The notes beneath the pieces were generated by a model. It was given only the letters and a program-made list of their open reading frames with translations. It searched no databases and was not told where the DNA came from. Positions 38,026-47,954 of a stretch of DNA of 64,000 nt are shown here, in pieces. This stretch comes from an uncultured Flavobacteriaceae bacterium (GTDB taxonomy: Bacteria; Bacteroidota; Bacteroidia; Flavobacteriales; Flavobacteriaceae). The DNA lies in NCBI GenBank assembly GCA_947489085.1, contig CANLCJ010000015.1:31530-95529 (forward strand). Direction: 5' to 3'. Positions within the stretch are counted from its first letter, which is position 1. The number at the start of each line of letters is the position of its first letter. The position numbers and the translations under genes are program-made.

Positions 38026-40446
38026 ATGAAAACGTACTTAACCCTAAAACTTTCTCTATGTGCTATAATAACGCTCACGTTTGTTACTTCTGCAAAAGCT
38101 CAAATTGTAGCATGGGAAATGAATCCTAATTCTGGAAACGAAACAACCGTTAACGCCACAACTATAGACCCTAATTTAAACATTAGCACTATAAGCAGAG
38201 GGAATGGTCTTACTCCAATAGCATTACCTAGAGCTTATGCCGCAAGTTCTTATACGCTTAATGGCGATTTATTTGATTCCTTTTTTAACAGAGACTATTT
38301 GCAATTTGAAATTTCTGCTTCTAGTGGTTTCGAGGTGTCCTTGAGCACGCTTGATGTTAATTTTAGAAGGAATAATAGTGGCCCTAATCGTTTTATATGG
38401 ATGTATAGTACAAATGGCACTAATTATAGAAACTTTAGCAACTTTATAACCTATACCACTGTAGGCGGTAATGGACGTATGCAAACGCAATTGGACCTTT
38501 CCAACATCACCGATATGCAAAATGTGCCTTCTGGAACAACAATTACTATTAGGTTGTATGGCTGGGGTGCAACTTCAAATTCTGGCTCGTTTGCAATTGG
38601 TAGATTAGCTGGTAACGACCTAAGCATAGGCGGCACAGTAGCTTCAAACCTTTGTTCTGGTGGTACTACAACATGGAATGGCTCTATGTGGAATAATGGT
38701 GTTCCAAACATTACTACCGAGGCCGTAATAAGCGGTAATTATAACACGAGTACCAATGGTAGTTTTAGAGCCTGCACTTTAATGGTTAATAGTGGTGCTC
38801 ATCTTATTGTAGAGAATAACACATTTTTAGAGATTGAAAACAATACTAATATCAGCGGATCTATTTCTGTACAAGGTCAAGGTAATTTTATTCAGAACAA
38901 CAGTGCAGCTAATTTTACGGTTTTAGCTTCTGGCACATCTAATGTTACAAAAACCACACCTGTAAAGCCCAATTGGTTCTTTTACACATACTGGAGTTCT
39001 CCTGTACAGAATGAAACTATTGGCAATGTGTTTTTCGATGTGGACAGTAATAGACGTTTTGTATTTAATGCTGCTAACTATTTAGATCAAAATGGAGATA
39101 ATATAGACGATAATAACAACGACTGGCAAATTGCCAATCCAAATGCTGTGCTTACCCCTGGTGTTGGCTACGCTGCTACTTCTAGCAGATTAGGCACGTA
39201 TCCCTCTGCCAGAACTATAACTTTTAGTGGTGCTTTTAACACTGGAGACATAAATACACCTATTGCATACAATGCTGCAAATGTTAACGAAAGTTGGAAT
39301 CTATTGGGTAATCCTTATCCTTCTGCTGTAGATTTCGATGCCTTATATACTGCAAACAATACTCTTATAGACGGTGTGGTTTATTATTGGTCGCAGTCCT
39401 CTCCTGCAAGTGGTTCCAATTCTGGAAACAGCGTTCAAAATTTCAGTCAAAACGACTACGCCACTTATACTGTTGGCACGGGTGGCGCTGCTGGTGCCAG
39501 TGGCATAATTCCAGATAAGTACATACCTTCTGGGCAGGGATTTTTTATTAATGGATTGGCAAACGGTAATGTAACATTTTCCAATAGTATGAGAGCAAGA
39601 AACATTGCTACAGCAAATTCTCAATTCTTCAAAGTTAAATCTGGCAAAACCTTAGAAAACGAGACTTCTTTTGTTGTTGAAGATTTAGAGACTGGAAATA
39701 TTATCTTTAATAATTCTGTACCTAAAGAAGAAGCTAGTACTCCAGACAACAAAATGTGGCTCAACTTAACTACAGAAAATGGCATCTTTAATCAAATTTT
39801 AATTGGTTACGTTAATGGAGCAACCAGAGCTAACGATGGCGCGCTATATGATGCGCCAAGGATTGTAAATCAAGATTTCAATGCTGTACTTTATTCTTTA
39901 ATTGATGGTTCTAACCAAAAATATGCCGTTCAAGGTAAAAGCCATGCAGATATTAGTACAGAAGAGACTGTAAAAATTGGTTTTGCCACATCGGTAGGCA
40001 CTGAGACCTCTTATAAATTTTCTATTGCAAATCTAGAAGGTCACTTTTTAAACACCCATTCAATTTATTTAAAGGATAACGCATTAAATCTTTTTCATAA
40101 CCTGTCAAACCAAGACTATATCTTTACGTCGAACACAGGTGAATTTAACGACCGTTTTGAAATTGTTTTTAACGACAATACAACGTTATCTAGTTCTAGT
40201 ATCGATACAAACAAAAACGCTGTCTCGATAGTTCAAAACGGTATTGTCGATTTTCAATTTAGCTCTACATTAAAGCCTATAGCTGCAATAAGTATTATAA
40301 ACTTAAAAGGACAAGTTATTTATAAGTTAAATGCTAAAACTAAAACTGAGACCTATAAATTACACCAATTAAAGCACACTGTTTACATTGCCAAAATGGT
40401 ATTGGCAGACGGAACAGTTGTAACCAAAAAATTTATTAAGAAGTAA
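38026..40446 (+). CDS. T9SS-secreted protein, paralogue 4 of 4
   Basis: The 806-residue protein starts at ATG 38026, which puts the signal peptide (MKTYLTLKLSL to SAKAQ) at the N-terminus; an in-frame TTG at 37999 is less likely. It has the first type of N-terminal module (IVAWEMNPNSGNETTVNA to AIGRLAGNDLSIGG). The shared core begins at TTWNGSMWNNG, with NWFFYTYWSSPV, an acidic DQNGDNIDDNNNDW patch, GNPYPSAVD, an acidic linker, KMWLNLTTENG, and a T9SS type A tail (AISIINLKGQVI, TVYIAKMVL). Function is unknown. It converges with the TonB receptor gene 200 bases downstream, where a weak TCTAG/CTAGA hairpin with a T-run (about 40483-40503) may terminate it. Confidence 0.85.
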   Translation: MKTYLTLKLSLCAIITLTFVTSAKAQIVAWEMNPNSGNETTVNATTIDPNLNISTISRGNGLTPIALPRAYAASSYTLNGDLFDSFFNRDYLQFEISASSGFEVSLSTLDVNFRRNNSGPNRFIWMYSTNGTNYRNFSNFITYTTVGGNGRMQTQLDLSNITDMQNVPSGTTITIRLYGWGATSNSGSFAIGRLAGNDLSIGGTVASNLCSGGTTTWNGSMWNNGVPNITTEAVISGNYNTSTNGSFRACTLMVNSGAHLIVENNTFLEIENNTNISGSISVQGQGNFIQNNSAANFTVLASGTSNVTKTTPVKPNWFFYTYWSSPVQNETIGNVFFDVDSNRRFVFNAANYLDQNGDNIDDNNNDWQIANPNAVLTPGVGYAATSSRLGTYPSARTITFSGAFNTGDINTPIAYNAANVNESWNLLGNPYPSAVDFDALYTANNTLIDGVVYYWSQSSPASGSNSGNSVQNFSQNDYATYTVGTGGAAGASGIIPDKYIPSGQGFFINGLANGNVTFSNSMRARNIATANSQFFKVKSGKTLENETSFVVEDLETGNIIFNNSVPKEEASTPDNKMWLNLTTENGIFNQILIGYVNGATRANDGALYDAPRIVNQDFNAVLYSLIDGSNQKYAVQGKSHADISTEETVKIGFATSVGTETSYKFSIANLEGHFLNTHSIYLKDNALNLFHNLSNQDYIFTSNTGEFNDRFEIVFNDNTTLSSSSIDTNKNAVSIVQNGIVDFQFSSTLKPIAAISIINLKGQVIYKLNAKTKTETYKLHQLKHTVYIAKMVLADGTVVTKKFIKK

Positions 40447-40646
40447 TTTTTAATTTTGAAGTGATTTAAATTTTTTTGGTTCTAGCGAAAATTCTAGATT
40501 TTTTGTTCAATTGAAGTACTTTTTGAAGTTCTTACCAGTGCTATGAACTGAGAAAAAGACAAAAATTGCATAAAAAAGAAGATTCTTATAGCAAATTGAA
40601 GAAAGTTTAAATCACTGTATTGGTTTATAATTTAATCACATATTAA

Positions 40647-43064
40647 TTATAACCCATATTTTAACGATACGATAAGGTTTCTTCCTGGTGCAGAAATACC
40701 AGAAGAATACGGTCTATAAAGTTGATTTGTTATATTCTCTAATGCTGTAGTGAGTGTTATTGTTTTACTAATTTGATATTGCGCTCTTAAGTTTAAGGTA
40801 TACCATGATGGAGAAAAGGGATTACCGTTAGCATCTTCTGCATATATAAAATTTTTACCGCGCTCAGAAAGTGCCAACTCGTTGAAGTTTAAAGTTGCAT
40901 TATAAATTAAAAAAGCATCTGCAGTCCATTTTTTCTGCTTCCAAATAAGATGAGTATTTCCAAAATCGGGTGCAACATGCCTTACGGGAAAGCGCTCATT
41001 GTTGCTTTCTTCGTAACCTCTAATTATACTGTATTGAGAGGTTAGGTCCAACGTTTCATGCAATTTAAGTTTTAAGCCTGCTTCAAATCCATAAACTTTG
41101 GCTTCAGATGCATTTTGTATCGATTGCACATTGCTTAAAGTACCATCGAAAATAATTTCTGTTTCGCCATTTAAATCGTCGTCTCGCCTTACCAGAGCAT
41201 CATCCAACAACGTATAATAGGCACTTAAATCTAAGATAAGCTTCTTTTTAAAATTCAATTTCAAACTTAATTCGCCATTGTATGCATATTCAGGCTTTAA
41301 ATTATTATTAGGCACAACAACAGAGCCTGGCTCAGAATCGAAAACCTTACCTATATCGTCGATATTTGGCGCTCTAAAAGCTGTTCCTAAATTAAGTTTC
41401 CATTGCATAAAAGCATTTGGAGACCATGATAAACCGACCGATCCTGTTAATGCACTAGATGTATTGTTGGCCTCATCGAAAGGTAAATTTAAGAACTGAT
41501 TGTTTTCTCTAAAATCTGATTTCGATGTTACATAACTGTATCTTAATCCAGACTGTAAAACAAAGGTACTGGACGGTTTGTATTTTAAACTCGTGTATAA
41601 CGCTGTAGAGCTCCAAGAAGCGCCATCTGGATATCTTGACACAGTATTACTTATACTATTGGTCTCTATATTTTCTATAGTTCCTCTAGAAGACACGTTG
41701 TTAAACACGTAAGCACCTCCATAAAATAATTTGGTTTTATAACTTAAAACTTTTTCAAAGTCTAGATTAAGCGAATAAGCATCTACTCCTTCTTCTCTAA
41801 TTCTTCGGTCTGTGCTTTGAAAATCTCTATCAATCCTGCTCTCTTCAAATCTTTGATAAGCTAAGGTCGTTTTTGCTTTATCGTAAAACACAGAGTTACT
41901 TGTAGATTGTGTTGCTTGCAAATTCGTCATAAACCAAACTTGTGGACCGTAATCCCATTCTGCAGATCTCAAACTACCATCACCGCGCCTTCTTAAAAGT
42001 CTATCGTATCTTGGTATGTTGGATGAACTTGAGTAATGTACACCTAAATCCAAATTTAAACGTTCTGTTGGTTCGTAAGTTACTTTTTGCGTAATATTTA
42101 ATTGATTGTATCCTGTAAATCTTTGTATTCTAGGATCTGAATTATCTACTTCTACATCTATACCATTTTCTCTTACAGCAAAAGATGTTCTTAAATAATC
42201 GTCTGGGCCATTTACGCCTGTTCTTAAATCATCAAAATCGGTATGTGTTACGCTTGTTAGAAACCCTAGTTTTTTAAGCCCCAAACTTATATCGAAATGC
42301 CCTGTTTTTTCATTACTTGCCGAAGCATATCTAACTATTGTATTCGCTTGTAACAACAAACTGTCTTTATACGATAATTTTGGTGCTTTAGTATAAAAAC
42401 TCATTACCCCCCCAACAGCATCGCTTCCATATATTACGGAGCCCGCTCCTAGTATAACTTCTGTAGACGCTACAGATAATGGATCTATAACAATTACGTT
42501 ATGCAGATTTCCTCCTCTAAAAATAGCATTATTCATACGTACACCGTCTACAGTAATTAGCAATCGATTTGTAGAAAATCCTCGAATAATAGGGCTCCCA
42601 CCCCCAAGCTGGCTTTTCTGCACGAATACTGGCCCTGTGTTTTGCAGAGCGTCTGCACTGGTTTGAGGATTAGCAAACTCTATCGCATTTGCGTCTCCTT
42701 TTAATATTTTTTGTGGTATATCGTCTTTAAATTGTCCAAATTTAGACGCTGAAATAATGATTTCTCCTAAGCCTTGTGTATTAGCTTCTAAACCGATTAC
42801 TTTTAGTTTTTTGGCCTCTAGGGCTGTTAAAGATTTTAAAACTTGAGACAAATATGTAAAATATAGAGTATCACTGTCTTTAAAGACATCTAATTTTGCT
42901 ACGCCTTTAAAATTGGTTGTAACGCTTTTGGTTTTCTTTAAGTTTTGTATGCTAACTTCTGGTAGAGGTGCTTTAGTTAGCGTATGAATTACTTTTATTT
43001 GCTGAGCTTGCGCTATGTTACAGAACGCGAATAGTAATAATAACCGTGTATATTTAAACCTCAT
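40647..43064 (-). CDS. TonB-dependent outer-membrane receptor (heme/hemoglobin-type plug)
   Basis: The 805-residue protein has a signal peptide (ending AQAQQ), a CarboxypepD_reg-like N-terminal domain (about 22-95), the plug (about 115-225) and a 22-strand-type barrel ending in ISAPGRNLIVSLKYGL. The plug contains GGGSPIIRGFSTNRLLITVD and VRMNNAIFRGGN, which resemble the hemoglobin/transferrin/lactoferrin receptor group, so iron or heme uptake is the best guess. Ligand cannot be told from sequence. It starts two bases after the recO stop and is the last gene of the porZ-recO operon. The ferric ligand would feed the Fe-S pathway, but no Fur site was recognised. Confidence 0.9.
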   Translation of the reverse strand: MRFKYTRLLLLFAFCNIAQAQQIKVIHTLTKAPLPEVSIQNLKKTKSVTTNFKGVAKLDVFKDSDTLYFTYLSQVLKSLTALEAKKLKVIGLEANTQGLGEIIISASKFGQFKDDIPQKILKGDANAIEFANPQTSADALQNTGPVFVQKSQLGGGSPIIRGFSTNRLLITVDGVRMNNAIFRGGNLHNVIVIDPLSVASTEVILGAGSVIYGSDAVGGVMSFYTKAPKLSYKDSLLLQANTIVRYASASNEKTGHFDISLGLKKLGFLTSVTHTDFDDLRTGVNGPDDYLRTSFAVRENGIDVEVDNSDPRIQRFTGYNQLNITQKVTYEPTERLNLDLGVHYSSSSNIPRYDRLLRRRGDGSLRSAEWDYGPQVWFMTNLQATQSTSNSVFYDKAKTTLAYQRFEESRIDRDFQSTDRRIREEGVDAYSLNLDFEKVLSYKTKLFYGGAYVFNNVSSRGTIENIETNSISNTVSRYPDGASWSSTALYTSLKYKPSSTFVLQSGLRYSYVTSKSDFRENNQFLNLPFDEANNTSSALTGSVGLSWSPNAFMQWKLNLGTAFRAPNIDDIGKVFDSEPGSVVVPNNNLKPEYAYNGELSLKLNFKKKLILDLSAYYTLLDDALVRRDDDLNGETEIIFDGTLSNVQSIQNASEAKVYGFEAGLKLKLHETLDLTSQYSIIRGYEESNNERFPVRHVAPDFGNTHLIWKQKKWTADAFLIYNATLNFNELALSERGKNFIYAEDANGNPFSPSWYTLNLRAQYQISKTITLTTALENITNQLYRPYSSGISAPGRNLIVSLKYGL

Positions 43065-43066
43065 TA

Positions 43067-43786
43067 CTAATTAAAAACTTGATTTAAAACCTGGAGCGAA
43101 TTTGGGGTTTTAAAATTCCCCAAATGTAGTTTAAAATAAAGCAATATCATATTTAAAAATGATTGCCTTTTCGCAGCATTTATTTTTATAGTAGATAGTT
43201 CATCAAATGTTGTGCCTAAAAGGTTTTTTAAAAGGATAACCTCTTCTCCAGAAACAGTATACTTACCTGTTGGCTTAATTTCGAAATGCCCTTGCTCTAA
43301 ATTGAAATGATTAAAAGCGGTTTTTGTGGTATCTGGATAAAACCCTAAATATTTAGTGAGGTCTAACAAAAATAAAAGATGAAAATTGGAATAGGCTGTG
43401 TCTTCGTCGAACCAAAGTAAAACCGTTTTTAAATAGTTGTAAAGTGCTGCATTCTGTTCTTCCTCTTGCAAAATGAGACTTAAAACTTCCGAGAGAAACA
43501 TAACAATTGTACTTTTGAGTAAATGCGTATGCAAGCTACTATAAATAGTATTTATTTTTACGTCTTTTGGTATGTAGAGCGTCTTTTTTTTCGTGTAGTT
43601 AAAAACGATTTGCAGTTGAGACAGGGGCTGGAAATAGGCTATTTTAGTACTCGCTTTTTTAGATTTTAAAACGCCTTTAACTAAAAAACTAACTACACCA
43701 TATGCTTCTGTATAAGACTTTACAATTAAGTCGTTGTCTTTATATTTTAACTTAGATAAAACAATGACGTTAGTTGTACATAACAT
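43067..43786 (-). CDS. recO: DNA repair protein RecO
   Basis: RecO works with RecF and RecR to load RecA on SSB-coated single-stranded DNA. The 239-residue protein has the N-terminal OB fold (about 1-80: TTNVIVLSKLKYKDNDLIV, then YGVVSFLVKGV) and a helical C-terminal domain. The zinc-finger cysteines seen in some RecO proteins are missing, as is common in this phylum. Its ATG overlaps the porZ stop by one base, and it is followed after two bases by the TonB receptor. Confidence 0.92.
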   Translation of the reverse strand: MLCTTNVIVLSKLKYKDNDLIVKSYTEAYGVVSFLVKGVLKSKKASTKIAYFQPLSQLQIVFNYTKKKTLYIPKDVKINTIYSSLHTHLLKSTIVMFLSEVLSLILQEEEQNAALYNYLKTVLLWFDEDTAYSNFHLLFLLDLTKYLGFYPDTTKTAFNHFNLEQGHFEIKPTGKYTVSGEEVILLKNLLGTTFDELSTIKINAAKRQSFLNMILLYFKLHLGNFKTPNSLQVLNQVFN

Positions 43787-46134
43787 TACCTAACTACTAA
43801 TAATTTTACAACATTGGTTTCTAAGGTGTCTAAATCTGCTAGTAAAATGAGATATACTCCAGAGGCTACAACATTGTTTGCAGAATTTTTGCCATTCCAA
43901 AATGCAGTCCCTCCATCGATTTCTAAATTAAATCCGCTAAACCTTTGTGTAATGCCAGATTGCGCTTCTGTTATAAGATTGCCTTCTATATCAACAATTT
44001 TTATATTAACGTTTTCAGGAAGGTCTGTAATCTTTACTTTTTCCTCTACAATATTAAAGCCTGGCCTTACTGGATTTGGATAAGCTCGTGCAGTAGAAAA
44101 ATCTTCAACTGGGTCTGAGCCTCCTGCTCTAAAAGAGACTAAACCCCTATCTGAAGCCATATAGACAATACCATTATTGCTGTCTATAGAAATATCGTTT
44201 ACATTATTAGACGGTAAGGGTGAGTTACTTGTCGTAAAATGAAAAATGGTTTCTTGGGCATCTGCACTAAACAAGAAAACGCCAGAACCGATGGTAGACA
44301 CCCATTTATTATTAGAACCATCTACTTCAATATCAGACACAAATTGTTCAAAAAGTAATTCTCTGGCTACACCATCTTCTTCTATAATTATTGGCTCGGC
44401 AGTAACGTTATCATCAAAAAAATTTGACACGTTAAACACCACACGTAATCCTTCTATAGTACCTATCCACAACTGGTTCTGCCTATCTATAGCTATAGAT
44501 CTCACCGCATTTACAGGAAGATTATCCTCTTCATCTATATGTGCTATCTGAGGGATCGGACTATTCTCATTAAAACCTATTACCCCTCTAGAAAAGGAAG
44601 TTATAAATTTTGTATTGGTAGCGGGATCTATTTCAATTTCTGTAAAACCCAAATTATCAAAAGGTTGAGCTATTACTTCGCTTAAATCATAACTTACCCA
44701 AGTATTTGTTTCTGGATTATACGAGCGTAGTGGTTCTTCTACCAAATTGGTAATGGTCCATAACAATCCGTTTTCATCAAAAGCTGTTTTGCCTACTCTC
44801 GTGTCGTTTGACACAGCATTAGGATTATTTGGTGGTATTAGGGGTCTGAGATCACTATTAGTTTGATCGTACAAAACTGTAGGAATGTCGTTATTAAGCT
44901 CCAGTAAGCCATCAAAATAAGAACTTATGAATATTTGACTTCTATTAAATGGGTTAATAGAAATCCCATTTAGCTCTCTAGCTCCTAAAACCTCACTAAA
45001 CGGTGTATTTATCCAAGAACCTCCTCTTAAAAGACTTATCCCTCTACTATTCAAAGGTACGGGATTCAAATCGAAAGTATATTCGCCATAAGACACCCAT
45101 ACTTCCCCTTGTTCTGCCTCTATACAAAAAGGCGTATTTAAAATTGGACCGTCTGGGCGTAGTTCTTCAAAGGTGTCTGATGTTGGAGACTGATTTAGTA
45201 TACCAAAATCACTTGTTCCTATATACTGACCGATGTTTTCTATAAATGTTGTTGACGAAAAATTTGTATCAAATTCTTCACTAACTTCTACTTGCGATAT
45301 TAAAGAAAAATTAGAATCATACACAAAGGATGTATTTTGTGTGGTTACCAACAAGTTTCCAAGATGCGCACTTAGTTCTAAAGGTTGCGTATTGAATGTT
45401 TCTACTTGATTTAAATTACCCAAGGTAATATCATATAGGCGTCTATTAATTCCCAGAGCATACAAATTATTTTCGTTAGCCTGAACTGCGCTGTAACTGC
45501 CTGCAACAACTTCATCCCAGTTATTAAAATCTATTAAATTTGGATTGGACAAATCGCCTCTTCTTACACCATTGTTATTAGTAGAAGACGCATATATAAA
45601 CCCTTCGAAAATTGTGGTTTGCGTTATTGGTATTTCAGCCCCTGCATCTCCAATAATAAATGTATCTCCAAATTCTAAACGTTCAATATCGAATACAGAA
45701 ATGCCAAAATCTGTGGATATATACACTAAATCGTTGTCTATATTAAAGTGATTAATGGCTCTTGAACCTGTAGCTACATTGGTTCTATTAGATATGTCTA
45801 TTACTGGTTGCACATCTGCGCTATTATCGAAAACAATATCGATAAAGCCATTTTGGTATCCAATCATCAACAGCTCGAAAGTTTCGCTGTAGGCTATAGT
45901 GGTTATTAATTCTCCAGACAACCCGTTAACTGTAGATATTTGGTTTATAATATCGGTTTCTAAATCGATGGTGAAAATAGCATTGCCAGATGCGGCGAAT
46001 ATAGTATTATTACCTTCTACGACTTGGCTAACGTTATTGAAAGAGTAGTGTCCTGTCCATAATTCGGAGAAGTCTTGAGCATATTCGAATAGGGGAACTA
46101 AGCAAAAGAATAAAATTATTAACTTTTTTGGCAT
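43786..46134 (-). CDS. porZ: PorZ-like T9SS component with beta-propellers
   Basis: The 782-residue protein has a signal peptide (ending FEYAQ), two beta-propeller-like regions with repeated LWTI, LWIGT and KWVSTIGSG blades (about 25-680), and a C-terminal T9SS-type domain with AYPNPVRPG and SGVYLILL. Size and layout match PorZ, the P. gingivalis surface protein that delivers anionic lipopolysaccharide to the PorU attachment complex; an unrelated propeller sensor is less likely. I chose ATG 46134 because the signal peptide follows it; an upstream in-frame ATG at 46194 adds 20 residues. It heads an operon with recO and a TonB receptor. Confidence 0.8.
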   Translation of the reverse strand: MPKKLIILFFCLVPLFEYAQDFSELWTGHYSFNNVSQVVEGNNTIFAASGNAIFTIDLETDIINQISTVNGLSGELITTIAYSETFELLMIGYQNGFIDIVFDNSADVQPVIDISNRTNVATGSRAINHFNIDNDLVYISTDFGISVFDIERLEFGDTFIIGDAGAEIPITQTTIFEGFIYASSTNNNGVRRGDLSNPNLIDFNNWDEVVAGSYSAVQANENNLYALGINRRLYDITLGNLNQVETFNTQPLELSAHLGNLLVTTQNTSFVYDSNFSLISQVEVSEEFDTNFSSTTFIENIGQYIGTSDFGILNQSPTSDTFEELRPDGPILNTPFCIEAEQGEVWVSYGEYTFDLNPVPLNSRGISLLRGGSWINTPFSEVLGARELNGISINPFNRSQIFISSYFDGLLELNNDIPTVLYDQTNSDLRPLIPPNNPNAVSNDTRVGKTAFDENGLLWTITNLVEEPLRSYNPETNTWVSYDLSEVIAQPFDNLGFTEIEIDPATNTKFITSFSRGVIGFNENSPIPQIAHIDEEDNLPVNAVRSIAIDRQNQLWIGTIEGLRVVFNVSNFFDDNVTAEPIIIEEDGVARELLFEQFVSDIEVDGSNNKWVSTIGSGVFLFSADAQETIFHFTTSNSPLPSNNVNDISIDSNNGIVYMASDRGLVSFRAGGSDPVEDFSTARAYPNPVRPGFNIVEEKVKITDLPENVNIKIVDIEGNLITEAQSGITQRFSGFNLEIDGGTAFWNGKNSANNVVASGVYLILLADLDTLETNVVKLLVVR

Positions 46135-46351
46135 AACACGTTTAAATATATTTAAAATAACGCTCTTTTTATAAAAATGATATACAGAACTCATCTTGAC
46201 TCTTTCTATTTCCTAAAAAATAGCTGAAATTTACCCTTATTTTGTTACTTTTTTTGTCCGTAGCGTTGCTATGGGCTTCAAAAAGTGCCTCATCTGGTTA
46301 AATTTCAATTCATTTTCGGTTAAAAACAAAACGTCAAGATGAATTTATAGC

Positions 46352-46392
46352 AACAAAAATAGCTTTCCTTTTTTGATAAAGAAAAGCTATTT
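46352..46392 (-). terminator. Terminator of gdhA
   Basis: AAATAGCTTT (46357-46366) pairs with AAAGCTATTT (46383-46392). Read on the minus strand, the stem is followed by TTTTTG. It lies 28 bases after the gdhA stop codon. Confidence 0.75.
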
Positions 46393-46419
46393 GATGTTTT
46401 TAAACGTATATTTATACAA

Positions 46420-47766
46420 TTACACTACACCTTGAGCTAGCATAGCGTCTGCTACTTTTACAAATCCTGCTATATTTGCGCCTTTTACGTAATCTATATA
46501 ATCGCCATCTTTGCCGTAGGACGTGCAAGAATCGTGTATATCGGACATAATTTCCTTTAATTTATTGTCCACCTCTTCTCTTGTCCATTTGTATCTTAAA
46601 GAATTTTGCGTCATCTCTAAGCCTGAAGTGGCTACCCCTCCTGCATTAGAGGCTTTACCTGGAGCAAATAGTATTTTGGCTTCATGAAATTTCAGTATGG
46701 CTTCTTTTGTAGATGGCATATTCGCACCTTCACTCACGCAGATGCATCCATTTTTTAATAACATTTCTGCGTCTTCACCTTGTAACTCGTTTTGGGTAGC
46801 ACAAGGCAATGCTATATCGCATTTTTCACCCCAAGGGGTTTTACCTTCTACGTATTTTGCATCAGGATATTCATTTAAGTATTCTTTTATTCTGCCTCTT
46901 TTTTCATTTTTTAGATGCATTACATATCTAAGCTTTTCCTCATCTATTCCAGATTCGTCATGTATATATCCTGATGAATCTGAAAGTGTTACTACTTTGG
47001 CACCTAACTGTAATGCCTTTTCTGCGGCATATTGTGCTACATTACCAGAGCCTGATATTACTACTGTTTTGCCTTCGAAGCTCTCGCCTCTGGTTTTTAA
47101 CATGTTTTCGGCAAAATAGACATTGCCATAACCTGTGGCTTCTGGTCTAATTAAGGAGCCTCCCCAGGTCATGCCCTTTCCTGTTAGTACGCCAGTAAAT
47201 TCGTTTCGTAATTTTCTGTACATGCCAAATAGAAATCCTATTTCTCTTTGACCTACACCAATATCGCCTGCTGGAATGTCTGTATTAGAGCCAATATGCC
47301 TAAATAATTCTCCCATAAAGGCGTGACAGAAACGCATAATTTCATTATCACTTTTATCTTTTGGATCGAAATCGCTACCTCCTTTACCACCACCCATTGG
47401 TAATGTTGTTAAGCTATTTTTAAATACTTGCTCAAAGGCTAAAAACTTTAGAATACTCATATTTACTGTTGGGTGAAACCTCAGCCCGCCTTTGTATGGT
47501 CCTATAGCCGAATTCATTTGTATTCTATATCCTCTATTTACTTGTATCTCTCCTGCGTCGTCTACCCAACACACTCTAAAAGTAACGACGCGCTCTGGCT
47601 CTACCATTCGTAATAGAATGTTCTTTCCATAATAAATATCATGCTCTACAATATATGGAATTACCGTTTCTGCAACTTCTTCTACTGCTTGTAGAAATTC
47701 TGGCTCATCGCCATTTCGTTGTTTCACTAAATCTAGAAATTCAGTAACCTTTTCGTTCATAATCAA
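46420..47766 (-). CDS. gdhA: Glutamate dehydrogenase, NADP-specific type
   Basis: The enzyme interconverts glutamate with 2-oxoglutarate and ammonium, and usually assimilates ammonium in this type. The 448-residue protein has the substrate lysines in GPYKGGLRF (K92) and the catalytic K128 in LPMGGGKGGSDFDP. The Rossmann motif is VISGSGNVAQYAAE. Length and GGGKGGSDFDP are typical of the hexameric bacterial NADP-dependent class, though coenzyme use is not certain from this. The start may be ATG 47766 or 47760. It is monocistronic, with its own terminator. Confidence 0.95.
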   Translation of the reverse strand: MIMNEKVTEFLDLVKQRNGDEPEFLQAVEEVAETVIPYIVEHDIYYGKNILLRMVEPERVVTFRVCWVDDAGEIQVNRGYRIQMNSAIGPYKGGLRFHPTVNMSILKFLAFEQVFKNSLTTLPMGGGKGGSDFDPKDKSDNEIMRFCHAFMGELFRHIGSNTDIPAGDIGVGQREIGFLFGMYRKLRNEFTGVLTGKGMTWGGSLIRPEATGYGNVYFAENMLKTRGESFEGKTVVISGSGNVAQYAAEKALQLGAKVVTLSDSSGYIHDESGIDEEKLRYVMHLKNEKRGRIKEYLNEYPDAKYVEGKTPWGEKCDIALPCATQNELQGEDAEMLLKNGCICVSEGANMPSTKEAILKFHEAKILFAPGKASNAGGVATSGLEMTQNSLRYKWTREEVDNKLKEIMSDIHDSCTSYGKDGDYIDYVKGANIAGFVKVADAMLAQGVV

Positions 47767-47894
47767 TAATTTTAAACTTTAATGCTATGTGTTAAGATTT
47801 TACATGCTAATATACATTATCTCTAAAAGACATGTTGCTTTTATTCATATTTCGCAATTTAGTCGTAAAAAAACGAGACAGCTTATTATAAATA

Positions 47895-47925
47895 TTTGGT
47901 AGTTGATGGGCTTTTCATATATTTG
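47895..47925 (+). promoter_or_regulatory. Promoter of the THC0290_0291-type gene
   Basis: TTTG (47895-47898), exactly 19 bases, TATATTTG (47918-47925): an ideal Bacteroidota promoter, giving a leader of roughly 25 bases before the ATG at 47955. Confidence 0.85.
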
Positions 47926-47954
47926 TTAGGGTAACGCCTCGAAACTTTTAAACT

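Noticed and set aside
40460..40616. 11-bp inverted repeat AGTGATTTAAA / TTTAAATCACT about 150 bases apart between convergent genes
   Set aside because: Short, AT-rich and widely spaced; expected by chance in this base composition.
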